Origin: JAXMDS01 sp043777815
GTDB taxonomy: Bacteria; Pseudomonadota; Alphaproteobacteria; Rickettsiales; Rickettsiaceae
Assembly (NCBI GenBank): GCA_043777815.1
Contig: JAYWHH010000001.1
Span: 62,001-126,000 of the forward strand
Reading direction: 5' to 3'
Length of the DNA stretch: 64,000 bases
Below the pieces are notes generated by a model, which was not told the origin of the DNA, did not search any database, and saw only the letters and a program-made list of their open reading frames with translations. The translations under genes were made by a program, and so were the position numbers. Positions 33,814 to 42,775 of the stretch are shown piece after piece. The number at the start of each line of letters is the position of its first letter. Positions within the stretch are counted from its first letter, which is position 1.

Positions 33814-34197
33814 ATGGAAAATTTTGATAAGTTTAAAGCTTTATACACTCCTAATGAAATTAACCCTGAAGGATATATACATATCCTAAAATGGTTAGTA
33901 GAAATTCAAAAATATAATACTAATAATTTGATTGGTATGAGAGATCTGATAAATAATTTAATTAAGTTTTCTACAAATACCAATGAAAGCTATGAAGAAA
34001 CCTTAAAAAATGCAATGGATCAGAAAAAATCTTTTAATTTTAAGCAGTATGAAGATCAAAATAAATATTTGTTAGAAAAATTAAATACTAGTTTTCAGAC
34101 ATATATTAAATCTAATAACGATGACTTGATTAAACTTTTCAAAAATAGCATGGAATCTATGAACGTTAATCAAAATGTTAAAACAGAGGAAAAGTAA
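33814..34197 (+). CDS. Hypothetical helical protein, possibly phasin-like
   Basis: 127 residues, entirely hydrophilic to amphipathic, predicted mostly helical, no signal peptide or membrane span. The layout (ILKWLVEIQKYNTNNLIGMRDLINNLIKF, then a long amphipathic helix with many Lys and Asn) is like phasins, which coat polyhydroxyalkanoate granules, and phaC lies about 2.2 kb away. Phasins have weak sequence signatures, so this is an inference from size, composition and context. Other small coiled-coil roles are equally possible. Confidence 0.5.
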   Translation: MENFDKFKALYTPNEINPEGYIHILKWLVEIQKYNTNNLIGMRDLINNLIKFSTNTNESYEETLKNAMDQKKSFNFKQYEDQNKYLLEKLNTSFQTYIKSNNDDLIKLFKNSMESMNVNQNVKTEEK

Positions 34198-34274
34198 TAT
34201 ATAAGTAGGCAATGTAAGTTTACGGTTAGTAAATTTGTTTTAATATCAAGAAAACTTCTTATATCAAAATTAAA

Positions 34275-34480
34275 TAATCTTTTTGTGGAACATGTAAGTT
34301 AAATGCATTGATTTTTTGTAAAAATGCACAAGTTTTTGCATCAAAATATAGCTAACAAAAGACTTTTATAATAATCTTTTTAAAGTAATCTTTTTGTGGA
34401 ACGTGTAAGTTAAATGCATTGATTTTTTGTAAAAATGCACAAGCCCCTGAGTCAAAATATAGCTAACAAAAAAGCTTTCA
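34275..34480. repeat. Two-copy direct repeat, period 111 bp, in the ileS 3' flank
   Basis: TAATCTTTTTGTGGAACATG at 34275 and TAATCTTTTTGTGGAACGTG at 34386 start two nearly identical units that run through ATGCATTGATTTTTTGTA and ATAGCTAACAAAA. The second ends just before the ileS stop codon (34478-34480, minus strand), so here the 3' flank rather than the coding tail is duplicated. Confidence 0.92.
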
Positions 34481-37400
34481 ATGAGTTATTGTGACTGTAA
34501 ATTCAGCATTATCTATTTTTCCTTCAATAGTATGCAGATCTTTATCTTTGTTATTGTATGTATTTTTATCATTTTCAGCACCACCTCCGTAAGAGATAGA
34601 ATTTGTGGAGCTATTTTTATAAATGCTATTGATTTCTGAAGCTTGAGAGATATCTACTTCTTGCTGTACATTAGCTTCAGAGCTTAAGCTTATTGCTAAT
34701 ATTTTTTGATCATATTGTAAATCTAATTTAGAGCTTTTAATCTCTAAACTTCTTATAAGGCACTGAGATTTAATATAATCTCTAAATTTAATTACCGCTT
34801 CTTCTATTTCATGAGAGGCAAATAATTCTATAGATATTTCCTGTGTTACTTCTAAATTTATGTTTTTCCTAGCACTTTGGATAAATCGCACAAAATCTCT
34901 GGCAATACATTCAACTTTTAATTCTTCAGTAATTAAAGTATCTAAAGATAATATAAAATCTTTATCGCTAATGCTGTTCTCAGGATTTTTAGGAACATAG
35001 CTAATACTATATTCATTAGACAGCAAAGCAATGCCCCCTATTGATAAATTGCTGTTTTGATATTCAATATCAATTTGATTTTTATAATTTGACAATATAG
35101 TTTTCATCATCTTAGGAACACGTTTTCCAATTTCTGGAAAATTTAAAACTATTTTTCTTTCAGCCAACTTTTCAACATTAGAATTTAATTCTATATGCTT
35201 CACATTTACTTCTTCTTTTATGATGTCTAAATATTCAGTTAAATCAAGTTTTTGATTAAGCAAACTAATAGTCACGCCATTTAATGGCTGTCTTACTTTC
35301 AAATTACATTTATTTCTAATAAACAAAATATTAGAGCATATTTTGATCACAGCATCCATAGTTTCTTCTAGATTAACTTTTTCTTTATTAGAAATTTCTA
35401 TTTTAATTTCTGTTGGCCATTTGGACAAATGAATACTTAATTTTTTATCCGAATCATCGCTTATTAGTTCATCATTTTTAAAAATTGAGCTTAAGGCAAG
35501 ATAAACTTTTTCAGTTGTAAATGGCATAAGGGGAGCTCCAATGTGACACACATATATTAGACAAGTATATAAAGTGTTATATGCTTGCTGCTTGTCTTTA
35601 GTATATTCATTAGCCCAAAATCTCTGTCTACTTCTTCTAATAAACCAATTAGTTAGCACATCTAAAAATTCTTCCAAGCTCGCTACAGCATCCGTTGTGC
35701 CAAAACAATCAAGGTTAGCTGTAACGGTTGCTATACATTTTTTTAATTTTAACAAAGTATATTTATCTAAAACATTTTCAGCATCAAATGATAATTTAGG
35801 CATCAATTTATCAATTCCTTGATATAAAACCAAAAAGTTTACAGCATTATAAAATGGTTTTATGACTTTTTTAATCATTTCTCCAACCATTTCCCCTTTA
35901 CTGTCTAATTTTAACTCATGGCCTTTTGTGACTCCAGATCCAAGCATAGTTAAACGCATGGCGTCCGATCCAAATTTTGTAAATATTTTCAGCGGATCTT
36001 CATAATTATTCAATCTTTTAGATAACTTTTGCCCCTTTGAATCTAAAATAACTCCATGAGCTATACAGTTTGAAAAAGGATGTTTGTTAAACAAAGCGGT
36101 GCTCAAAACCATTAAAGTATAAAACCATCCTCTAGTTTGTGCCGAATATTCTATAATTAAGTCAGCCGGAAAATTATTTTCAAACCATTCTTTGTTTTCA
36201 AAAGGATAATGAACTTGAGCAAATGGCATAGATCCGCTTTCAAACCAACAATCAAATACATCCGCACACCTTACCATTTTAGATTTTCCATTTGGATCAT
36301 CTGGATTAGGTTTTTCAAGTTGATCTAGATATTCTTTATGTAAATTTGTAACTTTTACACCAAAAGCTTTTTCTAATTCTTCTATCGATCCATAAACTTC
36401 AACTCTTGGATACCTTGGATCATCAGACTTCCAAATTGGAATAGGCGTACCCCAAAATCGATTTCTACTAATAGCCCAATCTCTTGCATTCTCTAACCAT
36501 TTACCAAATAGATTGTTCTTAACATATTCAGGAATCCAATTAATATTTTGATTAAGTTTAACCATTTCATCTTTAAAATCGGTCACCTTAATATACCATG
36601 ATGAAATTGCTCTATATATAAGAGGAGTGTCTGTTCTCCAGCAATGTGGATAATTATGTCTATATTGTTCAGTTTTAACCCAATTATTTTGCTGTTTTAA
36701 CTTAATAATTATCGGATCTATAGTTTCAAAAACCAATTTACCAACGTAATCACTTATCTCTTCGGTGAATTTTCCACTGTTATCTATTGGGCATATTATT
36801 GGTATATTGTAAGATGTACATAAGTTAAAATCTTCTTCCCCAAATCCGGGAGCCAGGTGCACCAATCCAGTTCCATCTGTGTCTGAGACAAAATCACCTT
36901 GTAAAATTGAGAAGTTATGCTGATTGGCTTGTTTCAAATTTTGAAAGTATGGAAATACAGGAATATATCTAAGTCCTATTAATTTTTCACCCATTATGTT
37001 TGATAAAATATTCTCTCCAATAACTTCTTTATACTTTGGAAGTAAATTTTTTGCCAGTATATATCCTTCATTACCCTTCTGAATTAAAACATATTCAATA
37101 TTTCTATTTGCTCCAACAGCTAAATTGCTAGGAAGGGTCCAGGGAGTTGTAGTCCAAATTAATATATATATTTTTTCTAAATTTGAATTATTTAGTTCAA
37201 GCTTACAAACGCTTTCTTCGTCTAGTTCAAGTTTACAAGTTATAGATTTATCTACCACTTCTCTATAAGAGTTATCCAGTCTAGTTTCAAAATGTGAAAG
37301 AGGTGTCTCGCATGCATAAGAATATGGGACTATGCGCAAAGACTCATAAACATATCCTTTTTTATACAATTCTTTAAAGCCCCATAAAACAGATTCCATA

Positions 37401-37903
37401 AAATTGACGTCCATTGTTTTGTAGGAGTTATCAAAATCTACCCACCTTCCCTGACGGGCAACATATTCTTTCCATTCACTCACATATTTCATTACTGACT
37501 TTTCACAATGCTGATTGAACTTAGCAACTCCAAACTTTTGTATTTCGTTTTTACCCATAATACCAAGTTCTTTTTCTGATTGCATTTCAGCAGGAAGTCC
37601 GTGACAATCCCAACCAAATCTACGTGGAACTCTATATCCCTTCATTGTAAAATAACGACCCCAAACGTCCTTCATATATCCTGTTAGTAAATGCCCATAA
37701 TGAGGTAATCCATTTGCAAATGGTGGGCCATCATATAGAACGAAATCTTTATGATCTGCTTGTTTTGAAATTGATTTTTCGAATATTTGATTTGTTTGCC
37801 AATAATCTAAAATTTCCTCATCAATAGCTTGAAAGTTTGGATTAGAAAAGTCATAGATTGTTGGTTTATCATTTTTGTTTGTATCTTTATCTTTAAAATT
37901 CAT
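34478..37903 (-). CDS. ileS: Isoleucyl-tRNA synthetase, eukaryote-like type
   Basis: 1141 residues. The HIGH motif is HYGHLL in DGPPFANGLPHYGHLLTGYMKD, and the KMSKS loop is QKLSKRLNNYEDP. GWDCHGLPAE and the editing-domain GTGLVHLAPGFGEEDF are clear. These motif variants mark the second IleRS type, shared with eukaryotes and found in Rickettsiales, which is naturally insensitive to mupirocin. The anticodon-binding domain is followed by the usual C-terminal extension, then an unusual Asn/Ser/Asp-rich tail of about 60 residues (from roughly 1080). Confidence 0.96.
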   Translation of the reverse strand: MNFKDKDTNKNDKPTIYDFSNPNFQAIDEEILDYWQTNQIFEKSISKQADHKDFVLYDGPPFANGLPHYGHLLTGYMKDVWGRYFTMKGYRVPRRFGWDCHGLPAEMQSEKELGIMGKNEIQKFGVAKFNQHCEKSVMKYVSEWKEYVARQGRWVDFDNSYKTMDVNFMESVLWGFKELYKKGYVYESLRIVPYSYACETPLSHFETRLDNSYREVVDKSITCKLELDEESVCKLELNNSNLEKIYILIWTTTPWTLPSNLAVGANRNIEYVLIQKGNEGYILAKNLLPKYKEVIGENILSNIMGEKLIGLRYIPVFPYFQNLKQANQHNFSILQGDFVSDTDGTGLVHLAPGFGEEDFNLCTSYNIPIICPIDNSGKFTEEISDYVGKLVFETIDPIIIKLKQQNNWVKTEQYRHNYPHCWRTDTPLIYRAISSWYIKVTDFKDEMVKLNQNINWIPEYVKNNLFGKWLENARDWAISRNRFWGTPIPIWKSDDPRYPRVEVYGSIEELEKAFGVKVTNLHKEYLDQLEKPNPDDPNGKSKMVRCADVFDCWFESGSMPFAQVHYPFENKEWFENNFPADLIIEYSAQTRGWFYTLMVLSTALFNKHPFSNCIAHGVILDSKGQKLSKRLNNYEDPLKIFTKFGSDAMRLTMLGSGVTKGHELKLDSKGEMVGEMIKKVIKPFYNAVNFLVLYQGIDKLMPKLSFDAENVLDKYTLLKLKKCIATVTANLDCFGTTDAVASLEEFLDVLTNWFIRRSRQRFWANEYTKDKQQAYNTLYTCLIYVCHIGAPLMPFTTEKVYLALSSIFKNDELISDDSDKKLSIHLSKWPTEIKIEISNKEKVNLEETMDAVIKICSNILFIRNKCNLKVRQPLNGVTISLLNQKLDLTEYLDIIKEEVNVKHIELNSNVEKLAERKIVLNFPEIGKRVPKMMKTILSNYKNQIDIEYQNSNLSIGGIALLSNEYSISYVPKNPENSISDKDFILSLDTLITEELKVECIARDFVRFIQSARKNINLEVTQEISIELFASHEIEEAVIKFRDYIKSQCLIRSLEIKSSKLDLQYDQKILAISLSSEANVQQEVDISQASEINSIYKNSSTNSISYGGGAENDKNTYNNKDKDLHTIEGKIDNAEFTVTITH

Positions 37904-37971
37904 ATAAAAAATTCAGTAAAAACCTACTATCTAAAGTATATCATGTTTTTATATAAGGCTTGTTTTATAAT

Positions 37972-38061
37972 ATGATCTCAAAGAAAATAGCTTGTTATGC
38001 TTTTTTTATTAGTAGTTTTTCATTAATTTTTATAGCACTAATTAATTTTTTAGGAATTTAA
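37972..38061 (+). CDS. Possible 29-residue hydrophobic peptide
   Basis: A frame starting MISKKIACYAFF and continuing as one hydrophobic helix to a TAA that overlaps the cdsA stop by 4 bases on the other strand. Two lysines before the helix would set an N-in orientation. Such single-span micropeptides exist, but a frame this short in AT-rich DNA could be chance. No family recognised. Confidence 0.25.
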   Translation: MISKKIACYAFFISSFSLIFIALINFLGI

Positions 38062-38894
38062 CCGGTGAATATAGATATGATAAAGTTTATTGGAGATAAA
38101 ATTATAGAAGTTAATATAATCATTGGGGAGCAAAAAATAGAAACAAGTAATGCAATCGGAGCAGATAAGACTATACTATCAAATCTATCCAAAACCCCAC
38201 CGTGACTACTTAGAATTGGTTTTTCATTATAAATAAAATCTTTTATTGAGAATTTTCTCTTAAAGTAAGATAGAAGCAAATCACTTAATTGAGCAAAAAG
38301 ACCTAGGATACAATAATATACAAATACATTACTTAAGTCTAAAATTTTAAAATATTTATTTATTAAAGTGGATATAGTTGCAGATAAAATAATTCCTAAA
38401 CTAAAACCACTCAAGGTCTTATTTGGACTAATTGCGGGGCTCAATTTTGGGCCCCCGATAACTTTTCCAAAGCACAAAGCCAAGCTATCAACCATCCAAA
38501 TATGAATCATATATACTAAAGTATATCGATAATCAAGTAATAGCCTTAATATAATTAAGCTTAAAAAGCCTGGCATTATTAGCCATATAAACAATTTTCT
38601 ATAAAAAATCCAATCTCTTTTTAATTTGGCATGTTCGATATAATTTGTATTATGCATTTGATCAGATCTCTGATTAATAAATTGATTAGAATCTTGATTT
38701 ATTAATTCATTTTCTACCAAAATTTTAGCATTCTTTTCCAATGCCATATTTTGCCATTCAATATATGCAATAGCTAAAAAAATAAAAATTTCCAGGCAAA
38801 ATATAACTTTTGAATATATAATTGATGGAATCAAAATAGATCCTAATAATATTGCTATCCATAATCTATTATTGGTAAGTAGAATTTGTTTCAT
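38058..38894 (-). CDS. cdsA: Phosphatidate cytidylyltransferase
   Basis: 278 residues with about eight membrane helices. The C-terminal signature S-x-x-K-R-x4-KD-x... HGGxxDRxD is present as SYFKRKFSIKDFIYNEKPILSSHGG then VLDRFDS; the segment before HGG is slightly longer than usual. SPNKTLSGFSLG (usually SPKKTxxG) lies upstream. It forms CDP-diacylglycerol, the precursor for PgsA. An extra hydrophilic loop (about residues 60-90, Asn/Gln-rich) is inserted between early helices. It lies about 50 bases downstream of an MFS gene on the same strand. Confidence 0.9.
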   Translation of the reverse strand: MKQILLTNNRLWIAILLGSILIPSIIYSKVIFCLEIFIFLAIAYIEWQNMALEKNAKILVENELINQDSNQFINQRSDQMHNTNYIEHAKLKRDWIFYRKLFIWLIMPGFLSLIILRLLLDYRYTLVYMIHIWMVDSLALCFGKVIGGPKLSPAISPNKTLSGFSLGIILSATISTLINKYFKILDLSNVFVYYCILGLFAQLSDLLLSYFKRKFSIKDFIYNEKPILSSHGGVLDRFDSIVLSAPIALLVSIFCSPMIILTSIILSPINFIISIFTG

Positions 38895-38946
38895 GTGAAA
38901 ATATATGTTTTTAAGTTAAATCTTTTTTTATATATTGATATATAAA

Positions 38947-40185
38947 TCAGTAAGTATTGTCAGGTTTTAGCTTAAGCCTTAAAGGTAAGCATAAGCTAAT
39001 AATAATCAAAAAAGGCAGAGTTTTATTTGGGAATATATAATTAATATTAGCATACGTTATTTGACCTAGGATCATGCATAAGCTCATCCCAATGGCAGAT
39101 ATAATTGTTTTATATTTTAAGTTTTCAGTAATTTTATTGATTCTAAATAAGCCTTGCACATAGTATGAACTTAAAACTATTTGATATGCAAACATATATA
39201 CGATAAGAGAAATTATATTTGATGAATTTAGATTTAAAATCGCAATCAAAAATATAGTTACCAAGAAACTTCTTACTAATATAGGATTATTTTCAAGCCA
39301 ATTTAAATATTTTCCTATAATAGGAGAAATAAATATGGAATATAGCACTGCAAAAGTATTTATAAGGGTTATGTCTTTCATTTCAAATCCCATCATTTTT
39401 GTATTAGGAAATATATATATTCCATAAACCATAATAAGTGCAGGTGCATAAAAATATTTAATGATTTCAATCAAGGAAATTAAATTATGCTTTTGTAATA
39501 TTTCACTAAATTTATAATTTTTATGACTCATAGTAGAATCTTGATAATCAATAAATTTATATCGCAAGATGACTCCAATTATACTGGTCAAACATCCGAA
39601 TATAAAAGGTATTCTCCATCCATAACTTAGGATTTCGCTTTCATTTAAGGAAACTGTTAATAAATAAATACTGAAGCTTGCTAAAATATACCCAAAGCTT
39701 AAAAAGCTAAAAATAGTTCCAAAGCTTGAAGTTTTATTGGTGCTGCCAGCATAAGCAATAGATCCAGGAATTTCAACAGAATATATTAATCCTTGTAAAA
39801 ATCTAATTATGATCAAAATATAGATACTTAAATTGAATCCAGGATGGACAATAATTTTTGCAGGCAAGATACCTATTCCAAGTGAACATAGTCCCATAAA
39901 AATCATGCTATAGAATAGGCCCATTTTAATTCCGAATTTGTCATATATGAATCCCAAAACTATACTACCTAATATTCTAGAGAAATTACCTACTACGAAT
40001 ATCATGATAGTTTTTAGTAATGCCAAATGTGGCGCATCCAAAGGGAAAAAAATTTGGTGCAAATAAACCACCAGCAAGCTGTATATTATAAGGTCATAAT
40101 ATTCTAGGCTAAGGCCTAAAAACATTAAGTTTTCTTTTGAAAAAATTGAATTAGTTGTTTTTTTCATAAAATATGTTTCTAACAT
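38947..40185 (-). CDS. MHS-family MFS transporter, ProP-like (2)
   Basis: 412 residues with about 12 membrane helices. LGLSLEYYDLIIYSLLV corresponds to the 'N.lE~yDf.iyg' opening of the MHS group; GNFSRILGSIVLGFIYDKFGIKMGL is the loop 2-3 motif, with some consensus residues lost, and FLQGLIYSVEIPGSIAYAG matches 'RllQGl..GgE...a~~~~~E'. The loss of charged residues suggests divergence in substrate or function. A second ATG six codons in could be the start. Sits upstream of cdsA. Confidence 0.82.
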   Translation of the reverse strand: MLETYFMKKTTNSIFSKENLMFLGLSLEYYDLIIYSLLVVYLHQIFFPLDAPHLALLKTIMIFVVGNFSRILGSIVLGFIYDKFGIKMGLFYSMIFMGLCSLGIGILPAKIIVHPGFNLSIYILIIIRFLQGLIYSVEIPGSIAYAGSTNKTSSFGTIFSFLSFGYILASFSIYLLTVSLNESEILSYGWRIPFIFGCLTSIIGVILRYKFIDYQDSTMSHKNYKFSEILQKHNLISLIEIIKYFYAPALIMVYGIYIFPNTKMMGFEMKDITLINTFAVLYSIFISPIIGKYLNWLENNPILVRSFLVTIFLIAILNLNSSNIISLIVYMFAYQIVLSSYYVQGLFRINKITENLKYKTIISAIGMSLCMILGQITYANINYIFPNKTLPFLIIISLCLPLRLKLKPDNTY

Positions 40186-40492
40186 TTCGCCATCATTATA
40201 CCAACAATAAATATCAAATCAAACTAATTGACATGAAGAAATTTATGATTTGTATTATTTCAAAAACTCTTAACTTGATCTCAAGCAAGTTGATTGAATG
40301 TATATGTAAATTACATTAATACGTAGTCTCAGTACCATAAGTTGTAATAAACAACTTAAAGATGTTTAAATTTAATAAATTGAGCTAATTTAGACACAAA
40401 ATTACATATTTCAATAAATTTCTTTAAAGCGCAGTTATTGTCTTACGTGAAATTATGTACAATTTTCATGACAATTAATCAAAATTATTATT
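40186..40492. other. Divergent intergenic region
   Basis: About 300 bases between the MFS gene on the minus strand and the small secreted-peptide gene. Several TA-rich boxes (for example TACAAT at 40458-40463) could be -10 elements for the small gene, but no strong -35 is seen. No RNA gene recognised. Confidence 0.4.
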
Positions 40493-40669
40493 ATGAACAA
40501 AACAATCATTTCTGGTGTCATCGCTATTTTTTTATCTTTATTTAGCTTAAATGCTTTTGCTTCAGAGCATAAGCCAAAAGAAGAAGCCGAAGTTTCTGTT
40601 ACAACAGAAGAAGAGGGCGCTTCAGTTGAAACAAAAGATGTAAAAGTTGTTGTGGATGCTAAAAAATAA
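40493..40669 (+). CDS. Small exported acidic protein
   Basis: 58 residues with a textbook signal peptide: MNKTIISGVIAIFLSLFSLNAFA, with a predicted cut after AFA. The mature part is about 35 residues of alternating charge, EHKPKEEAEVSV, then EEEGASVETKDVKVVV, ending DAKK, without cysteine. The sharp contrast between a clean signal and a Glu/Lys-rich body is hard to get by chance in DNA this AT-rich. No family recognised. The mature peptide would sit in the periplasm or be released. A small hairpin, GGAGAA/TTCTCC, about 65 bases downstream (40732-40748) might mark the transcript end. Confidence 0.65.
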   Translation: MNKTIISGVIAIFLSLFSLNAFASEHKPKEEAEVSVTTEEEGASVETKDVKVVVDAKK

Positions 40670-40953
40670 AAAATAACTAAATTTTTTATAGAGTATTTCT
40701 TTGATATAAGTATTATCAATACTACTCTTCTGGAGAAAAATCTTCTCCCTCAAATAGCTTAGAACAATATTCTCATTTGAAATTTTGTTACTTAAGTAAA
40801 GTATTACATATTTAAATTGCATATTAAATTTAAAAAAATTCTTTAGCAATATACTTTTAAGCAATCCATCATATTATTCAAATAATTTACTTTTTTACTT
40901 GTATCAGATAAGATTCATAACCATTTATAATATAGTTTTAAGCTATCACTCAA

Positions 40954-42552
40954 ATGTCTTCTGTCAAACGAAATGGAATCATAGTAAGTTTAAACACATT
41001 AATCTCAAGGTGCACTGGATTTCTAAGAGAGGTCGCTATAGCAAAAATGTTTGGAACATCAGTTATGGCAGACATAATTAATGTTAGTTTTAGATTGCCA
41101 AATTTATTTAGAAGAATATTGGGAGAAGGTGCAGCATCTCAAGCCTTTGTACCTATTTATTGCACAAATTTTTCATCAGTATTTTTTAACAAAGTATTTA
41201 CTTACTTGTTTATAATATCAACTTTGATTAGCATAACACTTGTGTATTTTATGGATACCATATTTATATATATGGTACCAGGTCTAGCTTCTAGCGAGCA
41301 TTTAAATCTGGGAATAACAAGCTCTAGAATATCTAGTTTTTATTTGATTTTTATAGTATTAAGCTCTATTTTAGGTGCGCTTCTAAACGCGAAAAAAAAG
41401 TTTTTTGAATTTGCTTTTATGCCTGTAATTGCAAATATAATTATGATTATCGGTATATTTTGTATATCAATATTTGATTTAAGCAATCCATTAATTTGGT
41501 TAAGCATCACATTTCTTATATCGGGATTGATTCAATTAATCTTTATGGTAGCCGCTGTTTTGCATCAAGGAATTAAAATTAATCTAGATTTCAAAATTAC
41601 CACGCAGGTCAAAAAATTTTTTAAAAATCTAATAATATTATCTTTTGGAACAGGTGCGGCGCAAATAAACATTTTCATTTCTCAAGGTATTTCTAGCACT
41701 ATTCCTGGATGTATAGCAATTATTAATTACGCAGATAGATTATATCAATTGCCAATCTCTATCTTGACCACAACTTTAACTACGATTTTATTAACAGAGC
41801 TAAGTTTATTACAAGACATTTCACATAATTCTAAATTAGATAAGAATGAATTATTGATTATTCAATCACCATCTTCTTTAAATACTAAACCTTCAATTGC
41901 CGAAGCGCCTCTTTCGCCTGATTCAAATAGTGTAGATAATATAAAAAAAATTCAAACTCTTATGGAAAAGATAATAGTAACTTGTTTACTCATTACTATT
42001 CCATGCGGATTTGGATTGATGGCTTTATCAAAAGATGTTATTAGTTTTGTTTATTATGGTGGAGCATTTAACCATCATGACGTTCACCAAACTAGTAAAG
42101 TTCTATTTATTTTTTCCAGTACTTTGCCTGCTGTGTCTGTAATACGAGTTTTGTCAGTAGTGTTCTATTCCAAAAACACTCCACTAATACCTACTATTAC
42201 TAACATAATTTCTATGCTAGTAAACTTAATGATTATGATGATATTAATTGATATCTATGGATATTTAACGCCAGCAATTAGTGCATTTAGTAGTATTTAC
42301 CTGAGTTTTATAATTTTAACTATATTCAGCATAAAGCATAAATATTTGAAATTAAATCTAGATATGATATCAAAGATTACTAAATTTATCATTAGCGGCA
42401 CAGGTATGTATTTTTTCTTGAAAATAATCATGAATAGATTTTTATATATTTCTGGATCAATAATGCACATATTGTTACACATTATTTTAGGCATCATCGT
42501 ATATTACGTCATACTACGTATTTTAAACTTTAATCCAAAAAATTATATATAG
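40954..42552 (+). CDS. murJ: Lipid II flippase MurJ
   Basis: 532 residues, MATE-like fold with about 14 membrane helices. The N-terminal block NTLISRCTGFLREVAIAKMFGTS and FRLPNLFRRILGEGAASQAFVPIY are the strongest MurJ/MviN signatures; the second carries the conserved arginines needed for lipid II transport. A hydrophilic, Pro/Ser-rich loop of about 45 residues (near 290-335) is longer than usual. The protein flips lipid-linked peptidoglycan precursor across the inner membrane, consistent with murA, mreB and mreC here. Stands alone on the plus strand. Confidence 0.95.
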   Translation: MSSVKRNGIIVSLNTLISRCTGFLREVAIAKMFGTSVMADIINVSFRLPNLFRRILGEGAASQAFVPIYCTNFSSVFFNKVFTYLFIISTLISITLVYFMDTIFIYMVPGLASSEHLNLGITSSRISSFYLIFIVLSSILGALLNAKKKFFEFAFMPVIANIIMIIGIFCISIFDLSNPLIWLSITFLISGLIQLIFMVAAVLHQGIKINLDFKITTQVKKFFKNLIILSFGTGAAQINIFISQGISSTIPGCIAIINYADRLYQLPISILTTTLTTILLTELSLLQDISHNSKLDKNELLIIQSPSSLNTKPSIAEAPLSPDSNSVDNIKKIQTLMEKIIVTCLLITIPCGFGLMALSKDVISFVYYGGAFNHHDVHQTSKVLFIFSSTLPAVSVIRVLSVVFYSKNTPLIPTITNIISMLVNLMIMMILIDIYGYLTPAISAFSSIYLSFIILTIFSIKHKYLKLNLDMISKITKFIISGTGMYFFLKIIMNRFLYISGSIMHILLHIILGIIVYYVILRILNFNPKNYI

Positions 42553-42775
42553 CATTTTTTTAAAATAAACATCAATATAATTTTTATAGACCACATTAGA
42601 ACTTCTAAATTTTATCTATTAATCTTAAATATAGCCATAAATTTCAAATATATATGCTTCATATCTAGGAAAATTTAAATATAACTTTTCTATGCAGAAT
42701 GGCATGGTGGGTATTATCTATTTTATGTATCAAGTATAATTGATGAATATTCTTGCAAAATCTTAACGTCGAAAT

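Noticed and set aside
40453..40864. Two overlapping minus-strand frames of 80-88 residues
   Set aside because: The first is antisense to the signal-peptide gene at 40493-40669. The second is AT-rich low-complexity sequence without a family match.
42553..42775. Missing N-terminal half of glutamate dehydrogenase as a frameshifted piece
   Set aside because: The 220 bases before the start are too short for the missing 800 residues and show no GDH-like blocks in any frame.
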